64,000 nt of DNA, taken from assembly GCA_963920575.1 (NCBI GenBank), contig OY986969.1:7251076-7315075 (forward strand), given 5' to 3'. Positions within the stretch are counted from its first letter, which is position 1. The number at the start of each line of letters is the position of its first letter. The notes under the pieces are model-generated. The model was not told where the DNA came from and searched no databases. It saw only the letters and a program-made list of their open reading frames with translations. The stretch comes from Narthecium ossifragum (lineage: Eukaryota; Streptophyta; Magnoliopsida; Dioscoreales; Nartheciaceae). Below, in pieces: positions 11,795 through 23,149 of this stretch. The position numbers were made by a program, and so were the translations under genes.

Positions 11795-12206
11795 CGTCCT
11801 TTCCCACCAATGGCGAGGCTAGCCCTTAGAATGGACGAATAGGGTTTCCAATAGGGTTAAGTTCCATTATCGTTCCAACTGTGATCTCAGCGATCTTCAT
11901 ACGCCACCGTCCTGAGACCTATCCCTTGTTTTCCTTGCACCATTCCTTTGGTTTCGAGAGAGATCTATCGATTTTTTTCATCACAAGTTAAGTAGTCTAT
12001 TCCCCGTGTTCCTTCCAATAAGCAGTTTTTTGTTTTAGAATGGCTTGGGTAGCCAATTTATGGTTTCTTCACCTCTTTTACTCTTAAGATGTCATCATCC
12101 ACCGTCATGATGTTTTCTACACCTTCTCATGTCAGTCATTATGGACTACCAACCAAGCTAAGGACATCTCGGACCACAAAAAACCCCATCCAAGCCATCC
12201 CCACAA
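11795..12206. other. Spacer, no gene seen
   Basis: No reading frame or repeat recognised between the inverted repeat and the Cassandra LTR. Confidence 0.35.
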
Positions 12207-12531
12207 TGTGAGACCCGGGGTACCTAGGTGTCGGTGTTCGCTGGAGGGCATGTGGCCGAACCAGGTAATCGGGTAAGCAACCCAACATAGATAATAAGTA
12301 TATTAGTAACCCTTATAAGACACAACGCGTTTTAAAGCCGTATTGGCAGTGATCCGCCAGAAAACTCCAAGGTTAAGCGTGCAGGTAACCGGGTAAGCAA
12401 CCCCACGTAAGTTTTCCCATATTTCTGCGGTGAGCCAAAAGCGGACAATATTGTCTCAGGTGGGGCCCTCGGGTGGATCCTGGACGGAGCCCGCAGGCCC
12501 TGAGCGGCCCCGGACGGCGGGGGTCGTTACA
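12207..12531 (+). mobile_element. Solo Cassandra (TRIM) LTR with disrupted 5S segment
   Basis: A 325-bp unit running from TGTGAGACCCGGGG to GGGTCGTTACA, flanked by a perfect 5-bp target duplication, CACAA (12202-12206 and 12532-12536). It contains the Cassandra signatures GCGTTTTAAAGCCG, a 5S rRNA-like part (AAAACTCCAAGGTTAAGCGTG) and AAAGCGGACAATATTGT. The rest of the 5S-like part, expected to resemble GGATGGGTGACC, is replaced at about 12382-12407 by a near copy of sequence 120 bp upstream in the same LTR (AGGTAACCGGGTAAGCAACC against AGGTAATCGGGTAAGCAACC). Confidence 0.85.
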
Positions 12532-12796
12532 CACAACCTTTGTATGCTAGCCACGCCTGGTTGACAAAGAAAGAAGATAGAAAAGTAAAGAAATTGGAAA
12601 TCTCGAACAAATCAAACGCATGGTTCAAGACATTAAACAGATCGAAAGTATAAAAGTGAAAAAATCAATAGATCTCTCTCGAAACCAAAGAATGGTGTAA
12701 GGAAAACATGGAATAGGCTATTACCTATCTCAGGATGGTGATGTATGATGATCGTCGAGATCGCGATTGGGACGATGATGGAACCCTAAACCCTAA
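12532..12796. other. Spacer, no gene seen
   Basis: AT-rich sequence with two telomere-like CCCTAAA units near 12784-12795, which I regard as coincidence. The stretch ends in the TAA target site of the neighbouring MITE. Confidence 0.35.
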
Positions 12797-13317
12797 GGCC
12801 ATGTTTGGTCATGGGAACTGGAATGGGAATATAAATTAAAGACCAAAATACCCCTTACTCTAATATCATAGATTTATGAATATATTTATGTATGTATATG
12901 CATTTGCATTACCTTGGCTTATTTGGATGAAAGCCTATTAATAATGAAAGAAAACAATAAGATTATTATTTGAAATGAATGGCAGAGACAAATATCTCCA
13001 TTCAAATCGTACATGTCTAGCATCAATTTGATTAGGTAATATTTTTAATATTGATCATAGCCGTTTGATCAGTTTAATAAAAAAAAAGATGAAGGGTATT
13101 CATGTACATTCAATGAATATGAGAGTTCCTGCCTCTGAAGGAACTCTGTATTCCCATATCAAATTCGGCATATCAAATTCGGGAATCCAGAGTCCCCTCA
13201 AACGCAGAAACTTCAATTCTTGTTTTTAAATGGAGGTTGCAACCAAACACCTTAAATTCCTTGTTTTAAGGAATTCCTATTCCGGTTCCTAGATGAATAG
13301 TGCAACCAAACGTGGCC
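12797..13317. mobile_element. Tourist-like (PIF/Harbinger) MITE
   Basis: A 521-bp unit with terminal inverted repeats GGCCATGTTTGGT and, inverted at the right end, GGCCACGTTTGGT. It is flanked by TAA at 12794-12796 and 13318-13320, the 3-bp target typical of PIF/Harbinger elements. Similarity extends inward (GGAACTGGAATGGGAAT against GGAACCGGAATAGGAAT inverted). It is AT-rich inside with no coding capacity. Confidence 0.82.
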
Positions 13318-13723
13318 TAATGGAAACCATACTTTGTCCGAGTGGGGAATAAGAACGGCTGGTTGGGTTTTAAGAGCCAGCCTCATCGTTGGCGGGGAAA
13401 GGACGGCAACATGGCTTACCCCCACCGTTAGTGTGAGGACTCGTACCTCCAACCTAGTCCGACCACGTTAGATCGAGGGTGTGGTTTTGTGATTTGCCTC
13501 GGTTGATCTTGGGATGCGATCGGTTGATTACATCGCTGTTTTTGGACCCCAATGACATTTTGGTAAAATTACGCCTTGGCGGTCGGTTTCACACCCGCGT
13601 AGTGCACACATGGCCTTGGATTGATGTATGTGACTGATTAGAACCTCAATGGCGCTTCCGATCGGAAGATCGGAGCTCGATCAGGAAAGATCGAAATGGA
13701 CGACTGTGATCGATTCCAGCTTT

Positions 13724-13732
13724 CTATAAATA
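13724..13732 (+). promoter_or_regulatory. TATA box of family-R LTR
   Basis: CTATAAATA about 290 bp into the LTR, directly followed by a CT-rich leader. The corresponding place in the solo LTR at 33356-35611 has CTATATATAG at 33640-33649. Confidence 0.6.
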
Positions 13733-15503
13733 CCCCCTCTTTTCTCTCTCTCTTCTATTTCCTTTCTCTTTCTCTCTTCCTCTCTCCCTCGTTCGTTGTC
13801 GGTATGGAGCTCCGGTTGGGGCTTTTCGGCGTGGATCTACGACGATCAGAGTTGAGGATCTTGTAGATCGCCTGCACGTCTATACAAGTAGGTGTTTCTA
13901 CCCAATTCTACTGAATTGGTAAACCTAGGATTGGTTTATTGTGGATTTGATGTATTTGTGTTTGTTGGAATGTTATGAAACTTAATAGAGTAGTATAATG
14001 GCATGCTTAGATCATTCTTGTCGAAGTGGTTTTGTATTCCATCGGACGAATTTCGTATTTTTGTCGATTTTTCGGCTAGATCAGCTCAGATATGATATTT
14101 CGCGATATGAGTTTGGAATTTATTGCATGAATCCCCCCACCATCTAATCTACCTTCCCTCAAAGTTTGAATGGATTTCATCGCCCTTTGATAGATCAAAT
14201 CCACGTAATTGAGTTTTCGTCGGTTTTGTCGGCTTTTATGAAATTTGTCTAAGATCTAAGGATTTGATCATCTAAAGTCGGATTTCTTAGTACCAATAGA
14301 TTCCCCACCTCCAATTGCATATCCCTTCCAAGTTTCATTTTAATCCGACGAGTTTTGATAGATCGGTTCCAAGAAATTGGATTTTTGGCACTATTCATAT
14401 ATGTTGCTGGCATATGAAGGATCGAACTTCATAGGCATGAAGATAGATCTTTTAGTTGCCACATAGGCTGCCGACTAGGAAGGATCGATCTTCATGGGTA
14501 TGAAGATCGATCTCTTCTGTTGATAGAGGGCGTGCATAGAGAAGATCGATCTCCTTGAATTGGCTTTACTGTCGTATGAAAGAACGATCTTCTTGGGTAG
14601 AATATCGATCTCTTATGTGTTGGTAAGGAGGTTTTCTGTTTTTAGCTGAACAATTGAGTTCACGCTCGTTTTCTGGTTTCTGTGAGCACAATCTCGTGAA
14701 ATTTTCAAGATAAAAGTTGTAGACCATCGAATCTTCTTTCAATATCTGCTGATTTCATAATTTTCTGATTTTGCTATGATTTATAACGAACGTTCTACGA
14801 GACTGCGACAAAACATGAATTAAAGAAAGATCGATCTTCGTGGGTAGAAGATCGATCTCTTATGTCCTGGCAGAGAGCTGGTTTAAGGAAGATCGATCTC
14901 TTATGTGATGATTGCTAAAATTGACTCCGATTTCAACGATTTTGGTTTCTTTTCAACCCAGATTTCTTCTATGTCTTTCCCAATGATTGGTATGATATTT
15001 AAATTGGGATTTTGATGGTTTCATCTTCTAATTTTGCGATGACTCGTATAATGGATTGGTTTACCGAGATTTTCTAATTTCAAGCATTTTCATATTAAGC
15101 ATGCATTCTAATAGTTTGTGTTTGCTTTATTCGTTTTCCTAACCACTTGTATATAGCCTTATAGGTCTTAGACTCATATGTGGGGTCAGACCCTTTAATA
15201 TGCGTTGTGGTTAACCGGGAGAGTGATGACTCCCGGGAATGTGTATAATAAATGGGCCAAAGGTGTGCCCTACCGCTTTAGTATAGCCCAACTGTTTGCC
15301 GGCGTGCGCCGGAGGCGTAGTATAGAATGATTGGATGCTTGATCTGATTGGGTAACTTGGTTGGTAGAATTATCGTTGTAATTGTCGATCAGTTATCTGG
15401 AGGATAACTATGGAACCTTAGCCTGTCGGGTGCCGGAGTGCACTGAAAGCTATTGTATAACGGCGCTGTCGATTGTTGTTAAAGAATCTGGTTGAATTCT
15501 TTA

Positions 15504-18016
15504 TATGAGGACCTGTCCCTCTACCCCTTTGGCTCGTTGTAGACCGCAAGGGCAATTTGGTAAATTGCGCCTTGTTGGTTTGTTTCACACCCGCGTGTGC
15601 ACACACTGGCCTTGTTTGTGTTGGTGCTTGTTTAGAATGGCTAGGTGAACCCGAGATCGGAAGATCTGAGCTTGGGCTTGTGTTTTAGCCCAAGTTTGCC
15701 TTTCTGGGCGAAGGAGATTGATCTGGATTGCTAATGAGATCGATCTGGCCTTGCTAGCCAGATCGATCTGACATGCTTTGGAGATCGATCGCTTAGTACA
15801 GAAGGTCTTTGGGCTGTTTGCGGCTCGAGAGCGATCGATCGGACTCGTGAGCAATCAGTTGGTGGTTTTTTTTTCTCTTCCGCGATGACGGCAGCCGGCC
15901 GTCGCTCTCCCTTGTCAGAAGGGGAGGACTTTCCCTCCCCTCCCCCAGCTTTTCCCCGCCTTCGCCGGCTTTCCCCCAGGCTTTCCTTCCCCTTCTTCCC
16001 TTCTCTTCTCCTCTCTTCTTCTTCCTTCTTTCTCTTCTTTCCCGCGGTGCTCTGTTTCTTCTCTTCTTCCGCCGGCGAGCTTCTTCTTCGCCGTTCTCCC
16101 TCCTCCGGCCACCGATTTTTGGCGTTCTAAAGCTTGTTGGATTCGTGACGACGAGAGGAAGGTTGCTGAGGTGGTTTGGAGTCGTGTTGGTGACTGGTTT
16201 GCGAGGGATCAACCGAGGAATGCGCAGTTTGGTAGGTTCTTCTACCAACATGTGTTCTTAAGTGGGTTTCACGTGATCCAACCGTTGGATCTTGTTGATC
16301 TTGGTGTTGTTAGCTTCCTTATGCCTAGTGGAATATCTGATATAAGTTTCATGATATTTGGTTGAGATTTGAGTAGGTTTTATACGTGATTAAGCTCGGT
16401 TTCTCTGTTTTTCTACTGTTCTTGAAGAACAGCCGGCTTGCGGCGTGTTTTCCGGCCGGCGTGTACGTGATCTTGGGTTGAGATAAACATAAGAGTTGTA
16501 GATCTCTTCGTTAGCTTTCCATTCCATCTTGTTTCGTAATTTTTCGATTTTTCTACGATTTCTTATGAATTGTTTACTGGAGGGCTGCGTTGCAGCAAAT
16601 AAATGGGTAAGCTGGTATGAAGCCTTCGGATCGATCCAAATTGTTCGGATCGATCCCAAGGCTAGCTGATGGTGTTTTATGGTCTATTTTCAGTGGTTTT
16701 GATTAATATTTTCCCGTTAATCCAACCGTTGGATAATTATGAATTTTGGATATGTTGATCCTGGTTTATACACCTACTGATGGCTAAGTTGGATCTTGAA
16801 TCCGACGTCGTTTGGACGTCGGATCGACGGGATCAATTAGCCCCTAAGTAGAGGCTTTGGGTGTTTTGAATATAATATTATATTTCGGAATATAATATTA
16901 TATTGTGTTTTGTTCATCACCGTTTTCGGGGTTGCTTCCCGTTACAGGAGTCTGCGGTCGACGGTCGCGGTACCGTCGTAATGCCGGGACCCGCTGCGGA
17001 TCGGCTGGCAGCGGTCAGTAGTACCGATGCAACGATCTGGCTGACTTATATGATGTTTGCCATACTGTTGCATGCCTATCTCCTGTTTGTGTTGTCATAG
17101 CATGCATTGTTGAATTGTGCATTAGTTGCATTGGTTAAGGCGTGGGTGATCCTTGGGTCGCCGTCCCGAGGCTAGAAGCTCGGACTTAGCCCTAGGACGG
17201 GGGTTGGGTAGTTTGGACCCGGTTTGAATTGTAGTGTCCAGTCGAATTTGATGATAGGCTTAGAGGACTGGTACACCTGATGCTTGATGATTGTAGAGGT
17301 CGTGTCGGCCTCAAGTCAGGTGTTGAGGATGCCACCGGTGGCGGGTCTTATTCTTTGGACAGTGTCCGTTCCTGCCAGTAGGGGCATCAGTGTGGGCCCA
17401 GTGAGTGATGGGTGACCACAGCTGGAACCCTGCGACACTAGGCGTATCCAGGATGGGCCCAGTCCGTTGGGGTGACCATGGTTGGATATGCCTAGAGATC
17501 ACCGGTGAATGGTAATGGGACCATTGTAGCTCACTCGAGTCTGGCTTGAGGGCGACACTGTTGCGTTTCCCTCTTCCTTCTGTGTGGCGTAGTGTAGATC
17601 CCTACTGAGCTTAGTGCTCACACCTACCCGGGCTGCATTTTGCAGGTGCAGGCGTCAGTTCCTCTTCTGTGGCCCCTACCGGGCAGTTGGTCGGCGGTGC
17701 GGCAGCGCCTGGTGGACTTTGAGAGGTGGTGATCGTTTACTGCTTTTACCCTATGTTAGTTAGTCTCCTACGGGAGTAATGTTGTACTTTGAATCTTCCC
17801 CTCTCCGAGGATTTGTATATTTAACACTTTGAGTTTTAAATCTGTGGTTCGAGGTTTTAGTAATCAATGTTGTATCTTTAATTGAGGGTGTTTTGGTGAA
17901 CTGTTAGGGAGACCAATAGGTTAGAGGGATCCCTCGCCAGCTTTGTTTTCCGCGTTTTGTAGGTTCCGGTTCGCGTCGCCCGGCCCGGTTGGGCTTTCGC
18001 GGGTCGGGGCGCGACA
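15504..18016 (+). mobile_element. Nested solo family-R LTR
   Basis: A 2.5-kb LTR starting TATGAGGACCTGTCCCT (the usual TGTGAGG with one change) and ending CGGGTCGGGGCGCGACA. Flanks are CTTTA (15499-15503) and CTTGA (18017-18021), a 5-bp target duplication with one mismatch. It interrupts the larger family-R LTR, whose sequence resumes at 18022. It carries GATCGATC hairpins at 15720-15850 and 16625-16655 and the donor-like hairpin at 16229-16248. The GC-rich frames near 15885-16250 are leader sequence, not a gene. Confidence 0.78.
16229..17645 (+). promoter_or_regulatory. Putative LTR-resident intron with hairpin at the donor
   Basis: The hairpin arms TTGGTAG and CTACCAA (16229-16235 and 16242-16248, 6-nt loop) enclose a donor-like GGTAGGTT. 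A pyrimidine-rich stretch ending GCATTTTGCAG lies at 17635-17645 and looks like an acceptor. Equivalent pairs occur in the other family-R LTRs. This is inference from sequence only. Confidence 0.4.
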
Positions 18017-18897
18017 CTTGACAATATTGTAGCTTAACTGTTGAACTCTAATGATGATGTGGCATATAGAGACATTTAGGTTATATGCTTATATAGGTTC
18101 ATGCACTATATGCATTAGAAGCATTTCAGGTTAGGCGGGGCGATGAGTTGATCGCCGATCCGAGGCTCTCGGGTAGCTCGGATCTAGCTCTAGGACCGAG
18201 GATGAGTAGTAAGGTCTAGGGTGTGATTGTATTAAGTTGGAATCTTGTATTCTTGAGGATGGTGTCTAGCTGGCTATGATTATTCTGATTGAGGTGTAGA
18301 GGTCATCCAGGATTCCAGTCTCAATCTCAGTATATGTGTTAGGAGAAGTTACGTGCCACCCTGTATCCTACGCCCTGTTGTTGCAACGCTGGAGCGCTTG
18401 GTTGTAGAGAGAGAGACGGTTGTTGACAATGAAGGTCACAGAGCTTATGCTCTGAGGTAGGCGGTGGACGTAACGTGAGTTTCTCCTAAAGATGATATGG
18501 GGTCCCAAGACTTTGTAATTGCCTTTCCTTCTGTGTGTCATAGAGTAGAACCCTTCTGAGCTTATTGCTCACTCCTGCCCGAGCTACGTTTGCAAGTGCA
18601 GATGTCAGCTCTTCTTCCGCAGTACCAGCTGGACAGGCTTTGGTGGCGCAGTGACTTCAGGAGGTGCTAGAGGATCCTGAGGTGTTAGTAGCTTCAACAG
18701 TTCCTTTTGTTATATATTACTTTTGATATATGTATTAAATGTATAATTTCCCTCTTCGAGGATTAGATGTTTATGAATCTATATTTGAGGACTAAATTGT
18801 ATAAATATGAGGTTTGTATAATTATGTCATCTTGTTTACTCTGATGTTAATCTGGAACTGTTTTAGATAGTAGTTTATTAGAAATTATTGTGCTGCC

Positions 18898-20513
18898 TGA
18901 TATCGCTCAAATGTGTCACGCACAGCGATTGCAGTGCAGTACAGCATAAGAGAGGTCGAACCCACAGAGAGACAAGCAGAAAATATCCAAAACACAAATA
19001 ACAATGAATTGAAGACACACGAGAACTTAAGAATTAACTAAATTAGATCAAAAGATTTAATGATAATGTAAGATCAACTAGAGATATCATGATTTTAATA
19101 AGGCTAGGTATCGGGAATCACTTCACTCGGATTTAGGTTCTTCTCTTCTCAATAGTTCATATAATACTCAGTTAAGGGATTCACATCCCAATCACCTTAA
19201 CCGGAAGATATAGAATTATGAATCTGATAAAATATAAATGTCTCTTTCTATGGTTGGTTCTTCTCGTTGCAACTCTAACTCTGTCCTACCAGATCCTAAG
19301 AATACACGATACCGGCTGTCACTACAGGCAACACGCAGCTAAAATTCATCAGGACAAAGCCCTAACTCTATCTAACCGGATCTCTAAGAATACACAATAC
19401 CAACTCTCACAATCGGCAATGCATAGCAAAGATTCCTCGGGATAGAGCCCCAACCTTGTCTAACCAGATCCCTAAGAATACACAATACCAGCTGTTACTA
19501 CGGGCAATGCGTAGCAAAGGTCTCGTGAGACTCGGTAGGAGAATCAAAAGAGATAACTATGGGATTATAAGATCATGAAATAAGCATGGCTGGATTCATA
19601 ATATTAATCATCCACATAGAAATCTATAATATGAAAATAATCTTTGAAAATCCAATACATAGAAAAGAGTTTAACAATAAAGATTAAAATTATGAACCAT
19701 TGTTGGAGAAGAAGCCCTAGTCCTCGCTAGATCATCCGTCCGCTATGCCTGCGGATTACTCGGTCATGGATGGAGATGTCTTCATCTTCTTCCTCTTGAA
19801 AAAGTCCAGAAAAGAGCCTCCAAAAACGTCCAAGAAGTCCCTTTGATTAACCCTAAGTTTCCTATTTATAGCCCCAAAGTCTCTCCATCCACGGATTAGA
19901 TCTAAACCGTTGATTTTCTTCACTGGGAAAGTCGGATCGATCGGACTTTAGGTGTCGGATCGATCCGTTGCGTAAAAATCCTCCGTTTCTGGCTATTCCC
20001 GAGTCCGATCGATCGGACTATGGGTGTAGGATCGGTCGGACTCAGTAAGATGGATGGAGGGATCGATCGGATTGTGTACAGCTGAAAAATATACGTTCTG
20101 TCAGGTTTTTGCATAGTCGGATCGATCGGACTCTAGGTGTCGGATCGATCGGACTTTCCAGCGTATTTACTGTTTTGTCATCCATACTGTGCCATTGGTA
20201 CTAAAAGTGCCGTCACTTCCTCTAGGAAACTCGGAATCACGAACGTAAAATTCTCCAGAATCTAGACTTCAAGAGCTTTCCAACCATATATGGTACATCA
20301 TTTGGTTCTTCATGAGCAGGTACAGTTTAATTTTTGAAGTTGATCCATATACTCTTTTCAGCTTCTTTTAGCTCCAATTTCCTGCATTTTCCAAACAACT
20401 ATGTGAAGCATATAAAAATATATAAATAGTGCTAAAGAACTTGATTAAGGGTGAAGATATAGTAATTGAGATGGTTATAAGGTTGTTCAGAGTGCACTTT
20501 CATGCACTCATCA
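18898..20513 (-). mobile_element. Solo Athila/Tat-like LTR
   Basis: A 1,616-bp unit starting TGATATCG and ending CACTCATCA on the plus strand, with a perfect 5-bp target duplication, CTGCC (18893-18897 and 20514-20518). On the minus strand it begins TGATGAGTGCATGAAAGTGC and has a TATA-like CTATAAATAGG near 19862. GATCGATC palindrome pairs occupy 19934-20150, upstream of that TATA in its own orientation. The same architecture is seen in the Athila-type LTR at 60158-61749, which supports the lineage. Confidence 0.8.
19934..20150. repeat. Paired GATCGATC palindromes, 23-bp spacing
   Basis: Cores start at 19935, 19958, 20007, 20030 (GATCGGTC), 20061, 20120 and 20143. Three pairs are each exactly 23 bp apart. 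They lie in the putative U3 of the solo LTR, upstream of its TATA-like box. Confidence 0.75.
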
Positions 20514-20640
20514 CTGCCCCTTTGATAGAATTGTTCAAATTAGCTGTGAAAATCATTATATAAATGCGCCAGAGATGATTGAATAGATTTAGGTCCCTCA
20601 CGTCCCGGCCCAGATGGGTTTTTTGGGTCGGGGTGTGACA

Positions 20641-21964
20641 ACTTGGTATCAGAACAAGATGTAGGTCCCAGAGATAGGATTAGGCTTGCGGTTAAAGTTT
20701 TGAGTGTGGAATGGGACAGTTCTAGGTCTAGAACATCCTTACATGTCTGTTTGTGATTGTGTGTGATGTGTTTATTTATCTGTTTGTTGTTGTGTTTTGT
20801 TGCTTTCCGGTTGCGTCATGACGTCTCAGGGGGAGATGTGCATGCGCACCGGTGTCGTCTGTTCCCTCGCCTGACAGCGTCTCCCCCCTCCCCCCTACCC
20901 CCTGTGCTGGAGACGATCGAGCAGGGGGACTGGACGTGTGTTGCCTCTGTGCTCTTGGAATCCTGAGAGGTGGACCCGTTGTGGTCCAGAGGCGATGTGG
21001 GAGATCCTTCGACAGTAGAGGACTGATTGAAGGAGGTGTCTCGGATCCCGGATGTTTTGGACATCCTGGAGTATCGCTTGCTTGGGAAGTCGTTGTTTTC
21101 TTGCTTTCCCAGGAAGCGATGCGTAGTGGCGCTTGTCGGGGCCACTAGGGACATTGTTGGTTGTGTGTTGAGAACAATTCGCATACTGTTCTCTGGCACC
21201 TACCCTTTGAGGGTGGTGTAGTTGGGAGTACCTCCTCTGGTTCTGGGTACTCGCACCGCGTAATGACACGCGGGTTGGTTGGTTCATCTAGCTCGGTATG
21301 CTAGAGCAACAGCGGGGTGCACCCTGGACTGTGCTCTAGCTACTGAGACAGATGACTTGAGGGTTGACACCGGACAGTTAGTCGGTGGTCATAGTGAGTC
21401 CTGGGGTTGTTGTTTCGGGTTTCGTGAGACGGCAGGGTAGCCGTTGACAAAGTTTAGTAGCTTCTACATCAGCGACAGCCGTAACAGTAGCAATGTTGTG
21501 TCGGTCCTTTGAGAGGTAGCCTGGACCACCAGACTGAGAGGGAACCCACATGGTGTTCGAGTGCTAGCCGCCAGGAGCGTTTTCGTCGACAATGCTGGTT
21601 GCGAGGGGCAAATTTACGTAAATGCCCCTATAAACATCATTTAAAGTACAAAAGTGCCCATCCGTATGCTATGGTCTATCTAAGAAATTTAACCACGGTA
21701 GACAAGTAACTAAGGAGGGCAGATTTACGTAAATGCCCATGCCTTTGATGTGTTGCAATTCCCAAGTTTTCTCCCACGTAAGCATCACATGTTAATAGGA
21801 TCGATCTCTTCCCTTGTAGAGTGGGGATTCAGAACCCCAAGTCCGGAGGGAGAAATGAGACAACTAGTCTATTCGAAACCCAAATAAGAAGATCACTGGC
21901 TGCAGCAGAGGGCAAAGGGGATGTATACTCTATTCGATTGAAACTCTTAATGGTACTCTCAACG
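20641..21964 (+). mobile_element. Remnant internal region of the family-R element
   Basis: The stretch begins with the primer-binding site at 20644-20658. A possible leader ATG (20818) is followed by a frame broken by stops, and I could not recognise gag, protease or polymerase. Near 21600-21740 are two phrases of the type GGGGCAAATTTACGTAAATG, also seen in LTR promoters. No 3' LTR follows, so the element is truncated or was always non-autonomous. Confidence 0.5.
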
Positions 21965-21969
21965 GTAGG

Positions 21970-23149
21970 TGTTAGAACAGAAAATTATGACCGTTGACCG
22001 GGACTGTAATCAAGGTCAAAATCTATTTTCACATTCGAATATCAGGAGATTGTGGTTTTTAGTTCTACTCCTTCGAATGATCGAATCAGAGGTGTTGAAG
22101 TGTACAAAGAAGTAATTTTGGAAAATGATGGAGTTGATGGAAATGGAAAATGGGAATAATGCAAAATGGAAAATGGAGATGGAAAATGGAATTCTATAGT
22201 AAATCTACTCCTATTTTAGGTAGATCTACTTCTATAAATGAAATTATGGTAGCACTATTCCTAGGAAAATATGATAATTCTACTCCTATGGAAGACATTA
22301 GTGTAGCACTACTCCTAGAAATAAAGGACGTTGCAGGAATTTAAAGGAATGAAAAAGGCTTCATTAAGATAAATAAGACTACATTGATAAATGTAAAATG
22401 CTACATAAAAAGATAAAAAGCTGATTTGCTTTGATGGCCGGGGCCTGTTTTCTTCTTTCTCTTGGCTTTTATAGAGTTTCTGGTAACTGATTTGGAAACT
22501 GCCAAGAAACCACTCTGCAGTTGCTGCAACTGTTGCTTTGAAAGTGGAAACCACCAGAACTGCATAACTGGTCTAAACTGCTCTAGAACCGCCACTAAAC
22601 AACGCCTCCTGTCTTTTACTGTATTTTTGCTGATGATAACCTTGGAATCTGGGAAAACGTTGAACATCAAAGTTGTAGATCTTCAAATTATCTTTCCAAC
22701 GGTATCAGAAACGTCCACTTTGGACTTCAAATGAGAAAGTTATGGCCAAAATACTTAGACTACACTAATGACCGATTAGTAAATATGAACGATAGAAATC
22801 TGGACAACATCGTCCATTTTGGGCGATGACATCATCGTCCATTTTGGACGATAGGAAAGTTGGACGATGGCATTAACAAATTTGTCCATTATTTACTATT
22901 TTGTCACTGGTCACTTCAACTGCCAGTTTGGCATACTGAACGATGGAATTTGAAGATCTCGTCAACATGAAAGTTGTAGATCTTCTCGTCTTCTTTCCAA
23001 TGGTTCAAGAATTGTCCAATTTGGATACTTGATGTAAAAGTTATGGCCAAAATACTTCAGTTGTGTCAAAACTGAAGTATTTATCGGTTGATTGGCAATA
23101 TTTACGAAATTGCCATTGGTCGCCCAAATGGCTATATTTATGGCTAACA
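21970..23149 (-). repeat. 3' LTR of the non-autonomous element
   Basis: A 1,180-bp LTR that is visibly very similar to the right LTR, with small indels near 22150-22290. It carries two copies of the AAAGTTGTAGATCTTC phrase (near 22668 and 22969) and CATCGTCCATTTTGG-type inverted words at 22800-22870. Confidence 0.85.

Larger units (their letters stand above)
13432..20640 (+). mobile_element. Family-R Gypsy 5' LTR, interrupted by two insertions
   Basis: It starts TGTGAGGACTCG, ends GGGTCGGGGTGTGACA, and is followed at 20644 by TGGTATCAGAACAAG, a primer-binding site like that of initiator Met-tRNA. Its own sequence is 13432-15503, 18022-18892 and 20519-20640 once the two insertions and duplicated targets are removed, about 3.1 kb. 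Inside, in order: a conserved upstream stretch with TTTCACACCCGCGT, a TATA box (CTATAAATA, 13724-13732), a CT-rich leader, a donor-like hairpin at 13888-13901 and GATCGATC arrays at 14420-14900. The 3' LTR and coding region are missing. A Tekay/Del-type chromovirus is a guess from the LTR length and primer site. Confidence 0.75.

Noticed and set aside
12783..12796. Telomere-like CCCTAAA units
   Set aside because: Only two units, next to a MITE target site; not an array.
15793..16251. Frame of 152 codons, Arg/Glu/Lys-rich
   Set aside because: It covers the CT-rich leader of a family-R LTR; similar frames occur at the equivalent place in other copies (46823, 47804).
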